Source of the DNA: Steroidobacteraceae bacterium
GTDB lineage: Bacteria > Pseudomonadota > Gammaproteobacteria > Steroidobacterales > Steroidobacteraceae
Reading direction: 5' to 3'
Length of the DNA stretch: 8,583 nucleotides
Assembly (NCBI GenBank): GCA_021325695.1
Contig: JAJTCR010000157.1
Span: 1-8,583, forward strand
Shown here: piece after piece, positions 1 to 6,148 of the stretch
How the letters are laid out: the number at the start of each line of letters is the position of its first letter
How positions within the stretch are numbered: position 1 is the first letter of the stretch
Notes under the pieces: model-generated
Database searches by the model: none
Seen by the model: only the letters and a program-made list of their open reading frames with translations
Told to the model about the DNA's origin: nothing
Position numbers and translations under genes: made by a program

Positions 1-94
1 CGAGTCGAGCCGTTGATCAGTGTTTGATTTGAGCGGCGTCACTAGTAGCCTTATCAATATGTTACGGACGCATCCTCTCAGTCTTTTGATGATC

Positions 95-121
95 GACGAT
101 CGACGATCGTCCACGATCGTG
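95..121. promoter_or_regulatory. Tandem palindromes, possible operator
   Basis: Two perfect 10-base palindromes lie back to back: GACGATCGTC (102-111) and CACGATCGTG (112-121). They share the core ACGATCGT. A third, imperfect copy of the core (GACGATCGAC, 95-104) precedes them. They sit just upstream of the ECF promoter candidate, where a transcription factor could bind. This could equally be a low-complexity run of GATC/CGATCG words; no regulator is known for it. Confidence 0.3.
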
Positions 122-131
122 ATCCCTCGAT

Positions 132-156
132 TGAACCGATCGGCCGCGCGGGCGTA
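132..156 (+). promoter_or_regulatory. Candidate ECF-type (autoregulatory) promoter
   Basis: TGAAC at 132-136 and CGTA at 153-156 are separated by 16 bases. This matches the general form of ECF sigma promoters (a -35 with an AAC core, a spacer of 16-17, a -10 of the CGTA/CGTC type). Transcription would begin near 162-165, giving a leader of about 40 nt before the GTG start at 204. ECF sigma genes commonly drive their own operon, so the position fits autoregulation. The match is by eye only and the promoter specificity of this sigma factor is unknown. Confidence 0.42.
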
Positions 157-166
157 CATACCGAAC

Positions 167-186
167 CGAGGGGATCGAATCCCTCG
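167..186 (+). other. 5' leader hairpin upstream of the sigma-factor RBS
   Basis: CGAGGGGAT (167-175) and ATCCCTCG (179-186) can pair around a 3-base loop with one bulged G. The hairpin would form at the very 5' end of the transcript if the ECF promoter candidate is used. It ends 5 bases before the Shine-Dalgarno GGGAGG (192-197), so it could affect translation or mRNA stability. There is no T-tract, so it is not a standard terminator. Confidence 0.3.
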
Positions 187-203
187 AGAGCGGGAGGCTG
201 GAC

Positions 204-812
204 GTGGAACTCCCGGGTCATCGGACGACGGGCTGCGAGGCGGTGAACCAACCGTCCGGGGATGCGCACGAGCTCGAACTCCTCCACCGCACCGCCGCGC
301 GCGACCGCAGCGCGTTCGAAGACCTGTACCACCTGTACCACCGGCGCCTGGCCCGATTCCTCACCCGCATGACGCGCCATCCCGACCTCGCGGAGGAAAT
401 CATCAACGACACGATGTGGATCGTCTGGCAGCGCGCGGGCGAGTTCCGCGGCGCGTCGCGCGTCTCGACCTGGGTGATGGGCATCGCCTATCGGCGCGCG
501 CTCAAGGCTTTCCGGCGCGCGAGCGTCAAGCTCGTCCCCGTCGAGTACGACGCGATGGACGATGCAGTGCAGACCGACGCGTGCGCCGAAGTGGAGGGGT
601 TCGAACGCGTCGAGCTCGTCACGCACGCGCTCGCCGAGCTGCCGCTCGAGCAGCGGCTCGTCGTCGAACTCACGTACTACCTCGGGCATTCCTGCGCGGA
701 GATCGCGGAGATCCTCGAGTGCCCCGTCAACACCGTGAAGACACGCATGTTCCACGCGCGTCGCAAGCTGCGGATCCGGCTGCCCGCACTCTCGGGTGGA
801 GCGCTGCCGTGA
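204..812 (+). CDS. RNA polymerase sigma factor, ECF subfamily
   Basis: This encodes a 202-aa alternative sigma factor that would direct RNA polymerase to a small stress or envelope regulon. Region 2 covers about residues 37-106: a helical segment with DLAEEIINDTMWIVW and the promoter-melting part RVSTWVMGIAYRRALKAFRR. Region 4 covers about 140-190 and has the helix-turn-helix CAEIAEILECPVNTVKTRMFHARRKL. There is no region 1.1 or 3, as is typical of ECF factors. The GTG start at 204 is preceded by GGGAGG (192-197, 6-base gap); a GTG at 243 is possible but has a weaker site. The stop overlaps the start of the anti-sigma gene by 4 bases (GTGA), so the two are probably translationally coupled. 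The membership is certain; the ECF subgroup and target genes cannot be read from the sequence. Confidence 0.93.
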   Translation: MELPGHRTTGCEAVNQPSGDAHELELLHRTAARDRSAFEDLYHLYHRRLARFLTRMTRHPDLAEEIINDTMWIVWQRAGEFRGASRVSTWVMGIAYRRALKAFRRASVKLVPVEYDAMDDAVQTDACAEVEGFERVELVTHALAELPLEQRLVVELTYYLGHSCAEIAEILECPVNTVKTRMFHARRKLRIRLPALSGGALP

Positions 813-1486
813 ACGCCCCGTCCTGCAACAGCGAAGAGGCACGGCTGCTCCCGTGGTTCGTCACCGGACGACTCGACGCCGCCGACTCTGCGAGGGTCGA
901 CGCCCACGTCGCCTCGTGCGTCACGTGTCGCGAGGACCTCGAGCGGGAGCGTGCGCTTCACGTCCTGCTGCTCAGGGACGAACGACCAACGCCGCTATCC
1001 TCGGCACGAGGGTTCCAACGCGTGATGGCGCGCATCGACGAGACGGAACGGGCGATGTGCGAGCCGCAGCCGGAGCCGAGCGGGCGCACCCGCGCGTCGC
1101 CGGTCCGCGAGCCCCGCTGGATCGCGGCCGCGGTCGTCGTCCAGGCGCTCGCGCTCGCGCTCGTGGGTGCGGCCCTGTGGCGCGGCGCCGACCGGTCGAC
1201 GGACGCGGCGTATCGCACCTTGACCAGCAGCCCCACGGCGCCGACCTCGGACGCGGCCCGCCTGCGGGTCGTCTTCGCGCCGGGCACGACCGCGCAGGAA
1301 CTCGGGTCCATGCTGGCGGCGATCGACGCGCGCATCGTCGACGGCCCGTCGCCCGCCGGCGTCTACGCCCTTGCGCTGCCCCCCGACGCGTCGGACGACG
1401 ACGCCGTGGCGGCGAGCCTCGCGACGTTGCGCGCCGACGCACGCGTGCTGTTCGCGGAGCCGATCCGGGCGGAGCCGGTACGATGA
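809..1486 (+). CDS. Zinc-type membrane anti-sigma factor with propeptide-like periplasmic domain
   Basis: This 225-aa protein is predicted to bind and silence the upstream ECF sigma factor. The N-terminal cytoplasmic part (about 1-60) has the zf-HC2 pattern H33-x3-C37-x2-C40 (HVASCVTC), typical of zinc-containing anti-sigma domains. One transmembrane helix lies at about 104-124, between two Trp residues. A Ser/Thr/Ala-rich linker (125-150) leads to a periplasmic domain (151-225) starting LRVVFAPGTTAQELGSMLA and ending ADARVLFAEP. That layout resembles the propeptide/inhibitor I9 or fervidolysin N-terminal fold and recalls the N-terminal part of the next protein. The GTG start at 809 is set by the GTGA overlap with the sigma gene and by where the zf-HC2 fold begins; an in-frame extension upstream runs antiparallel to family expectations. 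The stop overlaps the protease start (ATGA). The anti-sigma role is secure; the domain comparison is by eye. Confidence 0.9.
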   Translation: MNAPSCNSEEARLLPWFVTGRLDAADSARVDAHVASCVTCREDLERERALHVLLLRDERPTPLSSARGFQRVMARIDETERAMCEPQPEPSGRTRASPVREPRWIAAAVVVQALALALVGAALWRGADRSTDAAYRTLTSSPTAPTSDAARLRVVFAPGTTAQELGSMLAAIDARIVDGPSPAGVYALALPPDASDDDAVAASLATLRADARVLFAEPIRAEPVR

Positions 1487-2793
1487 TCCGCACTGTGTCC
1501 TCGCTGCTGGCGGGCGCGATCGTCGCTGCGCTGGCCGCGTGTGCGGGAGTGCCGGCTCGCCCACCCGCCAACGCGATGCCCGACACGGTCCGTGTCGCGC
1601 CGGAGCGGCACCTCGTCGTCACCGTGCACGATGCCCCGCGGCCGAAGACGTCGGGCTACGGCCACGCGTTCGTGTCCTACGGGCCGAGCAGCGCGGCGCG
1701 CGCGACGGCCGCGGCGCTCGCGACGGACTACGGACTGCACGAGGCTGCGAGCTGGCCCATCGCGTTGCTCGGCGTGCACTGCATCGTCTATGCGATCCCT
1801 CCCGCCGCGGACCCGCGCGACCTGGTGTCGCGACTCACCGCCGACCGACGGGTCGAATCGGCGCAACCGCTCGCGACGTTCGCGACCCAGGCGTCCGCGT
1901 ACAACGACCCGTACGCGCGCCTGCAGAGCAGCCTGGCGCTGCTCAACGTGGCCGAGGCCCAGCAGTGGTCGCGCGGCAGCGGCGTGCGCGTCGCCATCGT
2001 CGACACGGGCGTCGACGCTGCGCATCCGGACCTGCAGGGTCGCGTGGCGACGACGCGCAACTTCGTCGATGCCGACGCAAATGCGTTCGCGACGGACGCG
2101 CACGGCACCGCCGTGGCCGGCGTGATCGCGGCGGTCGCCAACAACGGCATCGGCATCGCCGGGATCGCACCCGACGTGCGGTTGCTGGTCCACAAGGCGT
2201 GCTGGCGGGACGCCGCGCGTCCCGACGCGGCCGTCTGCAACAGCTTCACGCTAGCACAGGCGATCGCGGCCGCGATTGGTGGCCGTGCCGACGTCGTCAA
2301 CCTGAGTCTCGCCGGACCGCCCGATCGCCTGCTCGCGCGCATCGTGGCGGAGGGCCAGCGCAAGGGGACCGTGTTCGTGGGCGCGGCGCCGCCCGACGGC
2401 GCCTCGAGCGGATTTCCCGGCGACGTGCCCGGTGTCGTGATGGTCGACGCGCCCGGCCGGCGCAGCGGCACGCCCGCCGCGCTCGTGGCGCCCGGGCGCG
2501 ACGTGCTCACGCTGGTGCCGGGCGCCCATTACGACTTCGCCTCGGGCAGTTCGCTCGCGGCGGCACAGACGTCGGCCGTGGTCGCGCTGATGCTGGAGGC
2601 CAATCCCAAATTGCGCGCCGAAGAAGTTGCGCGACTGCTGACGCAGACGTCGCACCAGGTGACGTCGCCGTCCGGACGGTTCGTCGCGATCAACGCGTGC
2701 GCCGCCCTGGTCGCGGTGCGCCAGGAGGGCCGTTGTCCCGACCCGCGCGAGCCCAGCGTCGCGCACGATCGTCCGCGGACGCGCAACGAGTAG
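1483..2793 (+). CDS. S8 (subtilisin-like) serine protease, predicted outer-membrane lipoprotein
   Basis: This encodes a 436-aa subtilase. A lipoprotein signal peptide ends in the lipobox L17-A-A-C20; residue 21 is Ala, not Asp, which favours the outer membrane. Residues about 60-132 look like an I9-type propeptide (LLGVHCIVYAIPP, then DRRVESAQPL). The catalytic domain starts near 140 and has the triad Asp174 (AIVDTGVD), His207 (DAHGTAVAGV) and Ser357 (SGSSLAAAQTS, in place of the usual GTSMAAP). The position of the oxyanion-hole Asn, normally AAGNDG, reads AAPPDG with Pro304, which is unusual. The C-terminus carries Cys pairs and a charged tail. The ATG overlaps the anti-sigma stop by 4 bases. 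The protease may process envelope proteins or take part in sigma-factor signalling; the second is inferred from the operon. The family call is secure, but activity is uncertain because of the Asn change. Confidence 0.92.
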   Translation: MIRTVSSLLAGAIVAALAACAGVPARPPANAMPDTVRVAPERHLVVTVHDAPRPKTSGYGHAFVSYGPSSAARATAAALATDYGLHEAASWPIALLGVHCIVYAIPPAADPRDLVSRLTADRRVESAQPLATFATQASAYNDPYARLQSSLALLNVAEAQQWSRGSGVRVAIVDTGVDAAHPDLQGRVATTRNFVDADANAFATDAHGTAVAGVIAAVANNGIGIAGIAPDVRLLVHKACWRDAARPDAAVCNSFTLAQAIAAAIGGRADVVNLSLAGPPDRLLARIVAEGQRKGTVFVGAAPPDGASSGFPGDVPGVVMVDAPGRRSGTPAALVAPGRDVLTLVPGAHYDFASGSSLAAAQTSAVVALMLEANPKLRAEEVARLLTQTSHQVTSPSGRFVAINACAALVAVRQEGRCPDPREPSVAHDRPRTRNE

Positions 2794-2821
2794 TCTCGAC
2801 CGCCGGGCGGCGCCGACGTCG

Positions 2822-3922
2822 TCAGAAGAAGCCGTGCAGATCGAGGAACCAGACCTCGCGGTTCTCGACGTCGTTCTGCGGATTGCCATCGAACGTGCGG
2901 GCGCCAGCGCGCAACTGCACGAACGCGATCGGCGTGTACTCGTACACCACGCTCCAGCGCGTCTGGTCGTCCTCGTCGAGGTCGCTGTCCGGCTCGAACC
3001 ATTCGCCGGTCAACTTGAGGTTGTGGCCCTTGGCCACCGCCCAGTCGGCCTCCGCAAGCGCGGCCACGAGCGTGCGCGTGCCGTCGACGAAGCTTTCGTC
3101 GCGCACGTAGTCGACCTCGCCGAGCCAGGCGACGGGCCCCGTGCGCAGGCCGCCGAAGACGCCCGCCAGCGTGCGATCGCCGGCGTCCTGGTCGGCGTGC
3201 GCTGCCGCCACGCCGAGGCGCCCGCGCGGGCGCACCCACACCGCCTGGCCCGTCAGTTGATTGCCTGAATCGTTGTTCGCATCGCCGCTCGCGGCGGCAT
3301 CGGTGAGCGCGAGTTGCGCCGACCATTCGGCCGTCTCGAGCCCGACTTCGACGCCCTCGTAATCGCGGTCGCCGGTCATGTTGATGCCGCTCACCTGCCG
3401 CACGAACGTGCCGTTGTCCTGCAGGCGCCAGCCGAACGGCAGGTAGAAGCGACCTCCCTTCAGGTACCAGCCGCGCTCGGGACTCGACCACTTCACGTAC
3501 GCCTGGCGCACCTGGGCGTCGTCCTGCGCGAGCGACTCGTCGAGCACGAGCGACAGGCGGTCGCCGATCACGTCGACGGCGCCATAGAGGCGGAGTTCCT
3601 GCAGGTCCCAATCCTCCGTGGCTTCCCGGTTCGGGATGTCGGTGCGGCTCCAGCCCTCGCGGAGGTCGCCGCCGAGACGAACGAAGTCGCCGAGCTTGCC
3701 GTCCCACGCGGGCACGCCTTCGGGCAGCGGCCGCGCCGCCATCACGTTCTGCGAGAACACCGCACCGAACTCGTTGCGCAACCCACCGCCGGTCGGGTTG
3801 ACGTGACACTGGACGCACTTGTAACCCTGCTGCACGGCGAGGTACGGCTCCGCCGTCGCCACGTGCGACAGGCAGGTTGCGAGCACGGAGAGGAGCGCGG
3901 CGACGCGGCGGTGACCGTTCAT
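2822..3922 (-). CDS. Outer-membrane beta-barrel protein with N-terminal c-type heme motif
   Basis: This is a 366-aa exported protein. A signal peptide (about 1-24, cleavage after VATA) is followed by one heme c attachment motif, C36-V-Q-C39-H40, inside YKCVQCHVNPTGGGLRNEFG. Further along are alternating hydrophobic/polar strands rich in Trp, Tyr and Gly (for example YLKGGRFYLPFGWR and WSVVYEYTPIAFVQLRAGA), typical of a porin-like barrel. The protein ends in Phe (DLHGFF), the usual outer-membrane insertion signal. Heme motif plus barrel suggests a role in electron transfer at the outer membrane, or a heme-stabilised porin; no pathway is evident and no cytochrome maturation or oxidoreductase genes are nearby. 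The ATG has no Shine-Dalgarno of its own but overlaps the stop of a short upstream frame (ATGA). It is convergent with the protease gene, with 28 bases between stops and no clear terminator. Confidence 0.78.
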   Translation of the reverse strand: MNGHRRVAALLSVLATCLSHVATAEPYLAVQQGYKCVQCHVNPTGGGLRNEFGAVFSQNVMAARPLPEGVPAWDGKLGDFVRLGGDLREGWSRTDIPNREATEDWDLQELRLYGAVDVIGDRLSLVLDESLAQDDAQVRQAYVKWSSPERGWYLKGGRFYLPFGWRLQDNGTFVRQVSGINMTGDRDYEGVEVGLETAEWSAQLALTDAAASGDANNDSGNQLTGQAVWVRPRGRLGVAAAHADQDAGDRTLAGVFGGLRTGPVAWLGEVDYVRDESFVDGTRTLVAALAEADWAVAKGHNLKLTGEWFEPDSDLDEDDQTRWSVVYEYTPIAFVQLRAGARTFDGNPQNDVENREVWFLDLHGFF

Positions 3923-3978
3923 GTCGTCGCGTCGGGCTGGACACCACGCGGCAGCATGGCTGGGTTGGCGTCGGTCAC
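3919..3978 (-). CDS. Possible 19-codon leader ORF coupled to the heme-barrel gene
   Basis: A GTG at 3978-3976 is preceded by a perfect Shine-Dalgarno, AGGAGG (3989-3984), 5 bases away. The frame reads VTDANPAMLPRGVQPDATT and stops in a TGA that overlaps the ATG of the barrel gene by 4 bases (ATGA). The barrel ATG lacks its own ribosome site, so ribosomes ending here could re-initiate on it. The same frame stays open upstream to a GTG at 4131 (70 codons, of which 56 end in G or C), so a longer small protein is possible. It resembles no family I know. The ribosome site is clear; whether the peptide has a function is not. Confidence 0.33.
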   Translation of the reverse strand: MTDANPAMLPRGVQPDATT

Positions 3979-4336
3979 GGTCACCTCCTGGGGCACGGTC
4001 GTTGCGCCGCCCCAGGCGTCGTCGCGTCCACCGCGAGGCGATCGGGGCGCACCGGTGGACGTGTCGATGCGCTGACGATCGAGATCGCGCGTGGCCGCGA
4101 CGACTAACGTGGACGGCGCGGTCGTCGGCACCGCGCCCTCGAGCCGGTGCGACGTCCAGCGTGCGTAAGTGCCAAGACCGACGCGGCCGGTTCTATCGCA
4201 GGCGAAGTCCTACTTGCCGACGTGCCGCACTGGACCCTCAGGGCCCCAGCGGTCACTTACGATCCACACGTTGCGACGCCCCCCCGGGGTGATCGTCGCC
4301 TCGCGATCCAGTTCGACGACTCAGGGGTACACATTC
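3923..4336. other. Divergent intergenic region between heme-barrel and lipoprotein genes
   Basis: These 414 bases should hold the promoters of both the minus-strand barrel gene and the plus-strand lipoprotein gene. Visible contents are the leader ORF with its strong Shine-Dalgarno (3919-3989), an 8-base inverted repeat (4164-4171 and 4254-4261), a run of seven C and four G near 4278-4290, and an AGGGG ribosome site (4323-4327) for the 4337 start. No well-spaced -35/-10 pair stands out on either strand. Open frames crossing it on the plus strand have no recognisable product. Confidence 0.4.
4164..4261. repeat. Widely spaced 8-base inverted repeat
   Basis: CGTAAGTG (4164-4171) and CACTTACG (4254-4261) are perfect inverted copies with 82 bases between them, inside the divergent promoter region. 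They could be two half-sites for a looping regulator of both flanking genes. An 8-base match over this distance could also be chance. Confidence 0.25.
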
Positions 4337-6019
4337 ATGACGCAGAGGCTTGCACGGAGCGCCGGCCGCGGCTCGACCGGCAGGACACTGGCCATCGTGG
4401 CCGTCCTGTCCCTGGTCGTCGCGGGGTGTGGCGGCGGTTCGGACGGCGACGACGGCCCGCGCAGTCCCACTGTATCGCTCTCGGCGTCACCCACGATCCT
4501 CACGCTCTTCCAGAGCACGACGCTCACCTGGACCGCCAGCGCGGGGACGTCCTGCACCGCGACCGGCGGCTGGGCCGGCACGAAGGCCCCCACCGGCTCC
4601 GAGACCGTCACGCCGGACGCAACCGGCAGCGTCACCTACACGCTCAGCTGCAGCGGCGGCGACTTCGACGAGGACGGCACGGCCTCGGCCACGGTGACCG
4701 TCGAGCCGCCGAGCGCGTACTCGTCGACCGCGCTCGTCGCCGACACGGCCGGCACCGGCGCGGTCACGACCGATGCCAGCGTCGCCAACGCATGGGGTCT
4801 CGCATTTCTTTCCACGTCCTCGCTCGGGGTCGCCAACAACCGCACCAACACCTCGACGTTCTACGACGGCAACGGCCGCCGCCAGCCGATGGGGGCGCCG
4901 CTCGTCGTCCGGCTGCCGCCGCCCGGCCGGGGCGTGCACTTCGAGCCCACCGGCATCGTCTTCAACGCGACGTCCGGGTTCGTCGTGAGCGCCTCCGGTC
5001 CCGCGCGCTTCATTTTCGCGGGAGAAGGCGGCGCGATCGCCGGCTGGACGTCCGCGGTCGACGTCGACGATGCCGTGTTCGCGTATGTCGCGGACGACGG
5101 CGCGAGATACACCGGCCTCGCCATCGGCACGACGGGCGCTGCCACCTACCTGTACGCCGCGGATTTCGCGAACGGCAAGGTCGACGTATTCGACGCGACC
5201 TACGCCCGGCAGCCGCAGTCGGGCGCCTCGTTCGCGTTTACCGACCCCGACCTGCCCGCGGGCTACGCGCCGTTCGGGATCCAGGCCATCGCGACCGGCC
5301 CCGGCGGCGCCACGCAGATCTACGTGAGCTATGCGCGCAAGGGCGCGGGCAGCGAGGTCGAACCGGGCGCGGGCTCAGGTGTCGTCAACGTGTTCGACGC
5401 GAACGGTGTCTTCGTCAAGCGGCTCGTCTCCGACGGGGCGCAACTCAACGCACCCTGGGGCATGGCGCTCGCGCCGGCGGACTTCGGGACGCTGAGTGGC
5501 GCGCTGCTGGTCGGCAACTCCGGCAGCGGCCGGATCCACGGCTTCGATCCCTCCACCGGCGAATACCTCGGCCCGGTGGCGAACGCGGCCCGCGAGCCGT
5601 TCGGAGTCCCGGGCCTCCGGGGCATCGCGTTCGGCAACGACAACCAGAACCAGCCGCACGCGACGCTGTTCTACGCGGCGGGGACCAACGGCGAAGTGAA
5701 CGGTGAAGTCGGCCGCATCGACCTCGGCGAGACGCCGCCGGTGCTCAACGCGCCGCCGGTCGTCGCGATCACGGCGCCGTCGGGCACGGTCTCCGGCACG
5801 ATCTCGGTCGCGGCCACCGCGAGCTCCGACACCAGCATCGCGACCGTCCAGTTCTTCGCCGGCAGCAACTCGCTCGGCACGGTGTTTGCGCCGCCCTACA
5901 CGGTCGAATGGAACACGACGACGGTGCCCAACGGCACGGTGGCACTGACTGCCACGGCGACCGACACGAGTGGCAACGTCGGGACCTCGCCGCCGGTGAC
6001 GGTCACCGTCTCCAATTGA
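4337..6019 (+). CDS. Secreted lipoprotein: TIGR03118-like beta-propeller flanked by Ig-like domains
   Basis: This 560-aa protein has a lipoprotein signal ending in V28-A-G-C31, followed by a Gly/Asp-rich linker. An Ig-like domain (about 44-124) has the pattern LTWTASAGTSCTATGGWAGTK with Cys73 and Cys105 placed for a disulfide. A beta-propeller region (about 127-464) resembles the TIGR03118 family of conserved exported proteins, with NAWGLAFLSTSSLGVANN, blade-like repeats (KVDVFDATY, VVNVFDANG, RIHGFDPSTG) and NAPWGMALAP. A second bacterial Ig-like domain (about 473-560: PPVVAITAPSG, VQFFAGSNSLGTV) ends the protein. Signal and domains place it on the cell surface or in the periplasm; propellers of this kind have no assigned reaction. 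ATG 4337 is chosen because it starts the signal peptide and has AGGGG at 4323-4327; upstream in-frame codons do not look coding. Confidence 0.85.
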   Translation: MTQRLARSAGRGSTGRTLAIVAVLSLVVAGCGGGSDGDDGPRSPTVSLSASPTILTLFQSTTLTWTASAGTSCTATGGWAGTKAPTGSETVTPDATGSVTYTLSCSGGDFDEDGTASATVTVEPPSAYSSTALVADTAGTGAVTTDASVANAWGLAFLSTSSLGVANNRTNTSTFYDGNGRRQPMGAPLVVRLPPPGRGVHFEPTGIVFNATSGFVVSASGPARFIFAGEGGAIAGWTSAVDVDDAVFAYVADDGARYTGLAIGTTGAATYLYAADFANGKVDVFDATYARQPQSGASFAFTDPDLPAGYAPFGIQAIATGPGGATQIYVSYARKGAGSEVEPGAGSGVVNVFDANGVFVKRLVSDGAQLNAPWGMALAPADFGTLSGALLVGNSGSGRIHGFDPSTGEYLGPVANAAREPFGVPGLRGIAFGNDNQNQPHATLFYAAGTNGEVNGEVGRIDLGETPPVLNAPPVVAITAPSGTVSGTISVAATASSDTSIATVQFFAGSNSLGTVFAPPYTVEWNTTTVPNGTVALTATATDTSGNVGTSPPVTVTVSN

Positions 6020-6054
6020 ACGATACGCGCCGGTGCCCACCGCACGAAAAATCA

Positions 6055-6080
6055 GAACTCCTTACCGTTCGCCGTCTGCA
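6055..6080 (+). promoter_or_regulatory. Weak sigma-E-like promoter candidate
   Basis: GAACTC (6055-6060) and TCTGCA (6075-6080) are 14 bases apart, close to but not matching the sigma-E type arrangement (GAACTT, about 15-16, TCTGA). It would drive the small gene at 6149. The proposed -10 overlaps the stem of the hairpin at 6070-6100, which makes it less convincing. Confidence 0.15.
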
Positions 6081-6100
6081 AGCCGCACGGACAGACGGCG
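6070..6100 (+). terminator. Perfect 9-bp hairpin after the lipoprotein gene
   Basis: CGCCGTCTG (6070-6078) pairs exactly with CAGACGGCG (6092-6100) around a 13-base loop, starting 50 bases after the lipoprotein stop. A second small stem (CGATGC 6110-6115, GCATCG 6121-6126, loop of 5) follows. Neither has a T-tract, so factor-independent termination is uncertain. The pair could instead be a leader structure of the 6149 gene. Confidence 0.35.
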
Positions 6101-6148
6101 TCCACCTCTCGATGCTAGTCGCATCGTGTGACGCAGACGGAGACCTCC

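Larger units (their letters stand above)
1..203. other. Upstream regulatory region of the sigma-factor operon
   Basis: No convincing gene lies in these 203 bases; open frames reading through here on either strand lack codon bias and family resemblance. The first ~130 bases are visibly richer in A/T than the rest of the window, as expected of a promoter region. The stretch contains tandem palindromes, an ECF-type promoter candidate, a hairpin and a ribosome binding site, each listed separately. A 9-base direct repeat (ATCCCTCGA) occurs at 122-130 and 179-187. No good housekeeping promoter is evident: TTGATT at 24-29 has no well-spaced -10 partner. Confidence 0.5.

Noticed and set aside
330..350. 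Tandem 9-base repeat (CCTGTACCA twice) within the sigma gene
   Set aside because: It encodes LYHLYH in region 2, keeps the frame, and is too short to mean more than a local codon repeat.
20..808. In-frame open extension upstream of the anti-sigma start
   Set aside because: It overlaps the whole sigma gene in another frame, is Arg/Pro-rich as expected for an off-frame reading of high-GC DNA, and the zf-HC2 domain begins right after GTG 809.
796..1482. In-frame open extension upstream of the protease start
   Set aside because: It overlaps the anti-sigma gene and has shadow-frame composition; the lipoprotein signal peptide begins at ATG 1483.
2794..2821. Possible bidirectional terminator between protease and barrel genes
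   Set aside because: The GC-rich CCGCCGGGCGG can only fold with a 1-base loop and there is no T-tract on either strand.
2529..3947. 472-codon open frame on the minus strand across the barrel gene
   Set aside because: It is a shadow of the barrel gene in another frame plus antisense of the protease end; Arg/Ala/Gly-rich with no family resemblance, while the 2822-3922 frame has signal peptide, heme motif and barrel strands.
4158..4175. Sigma-54-like element on the minus strand (TTGGCAC then CACGC)
   Set aside because: The GG is right but at the required distance the -12 dinucleotide is CG, not GC, so it fails the core rule for sigma-54 promoters.
6128..6148. GTG 6128 as start of the small acidic protein
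   Set aside because: No ribosome site precedes it, whereas ATG 6149 has GGAGA 5 bases upstream.
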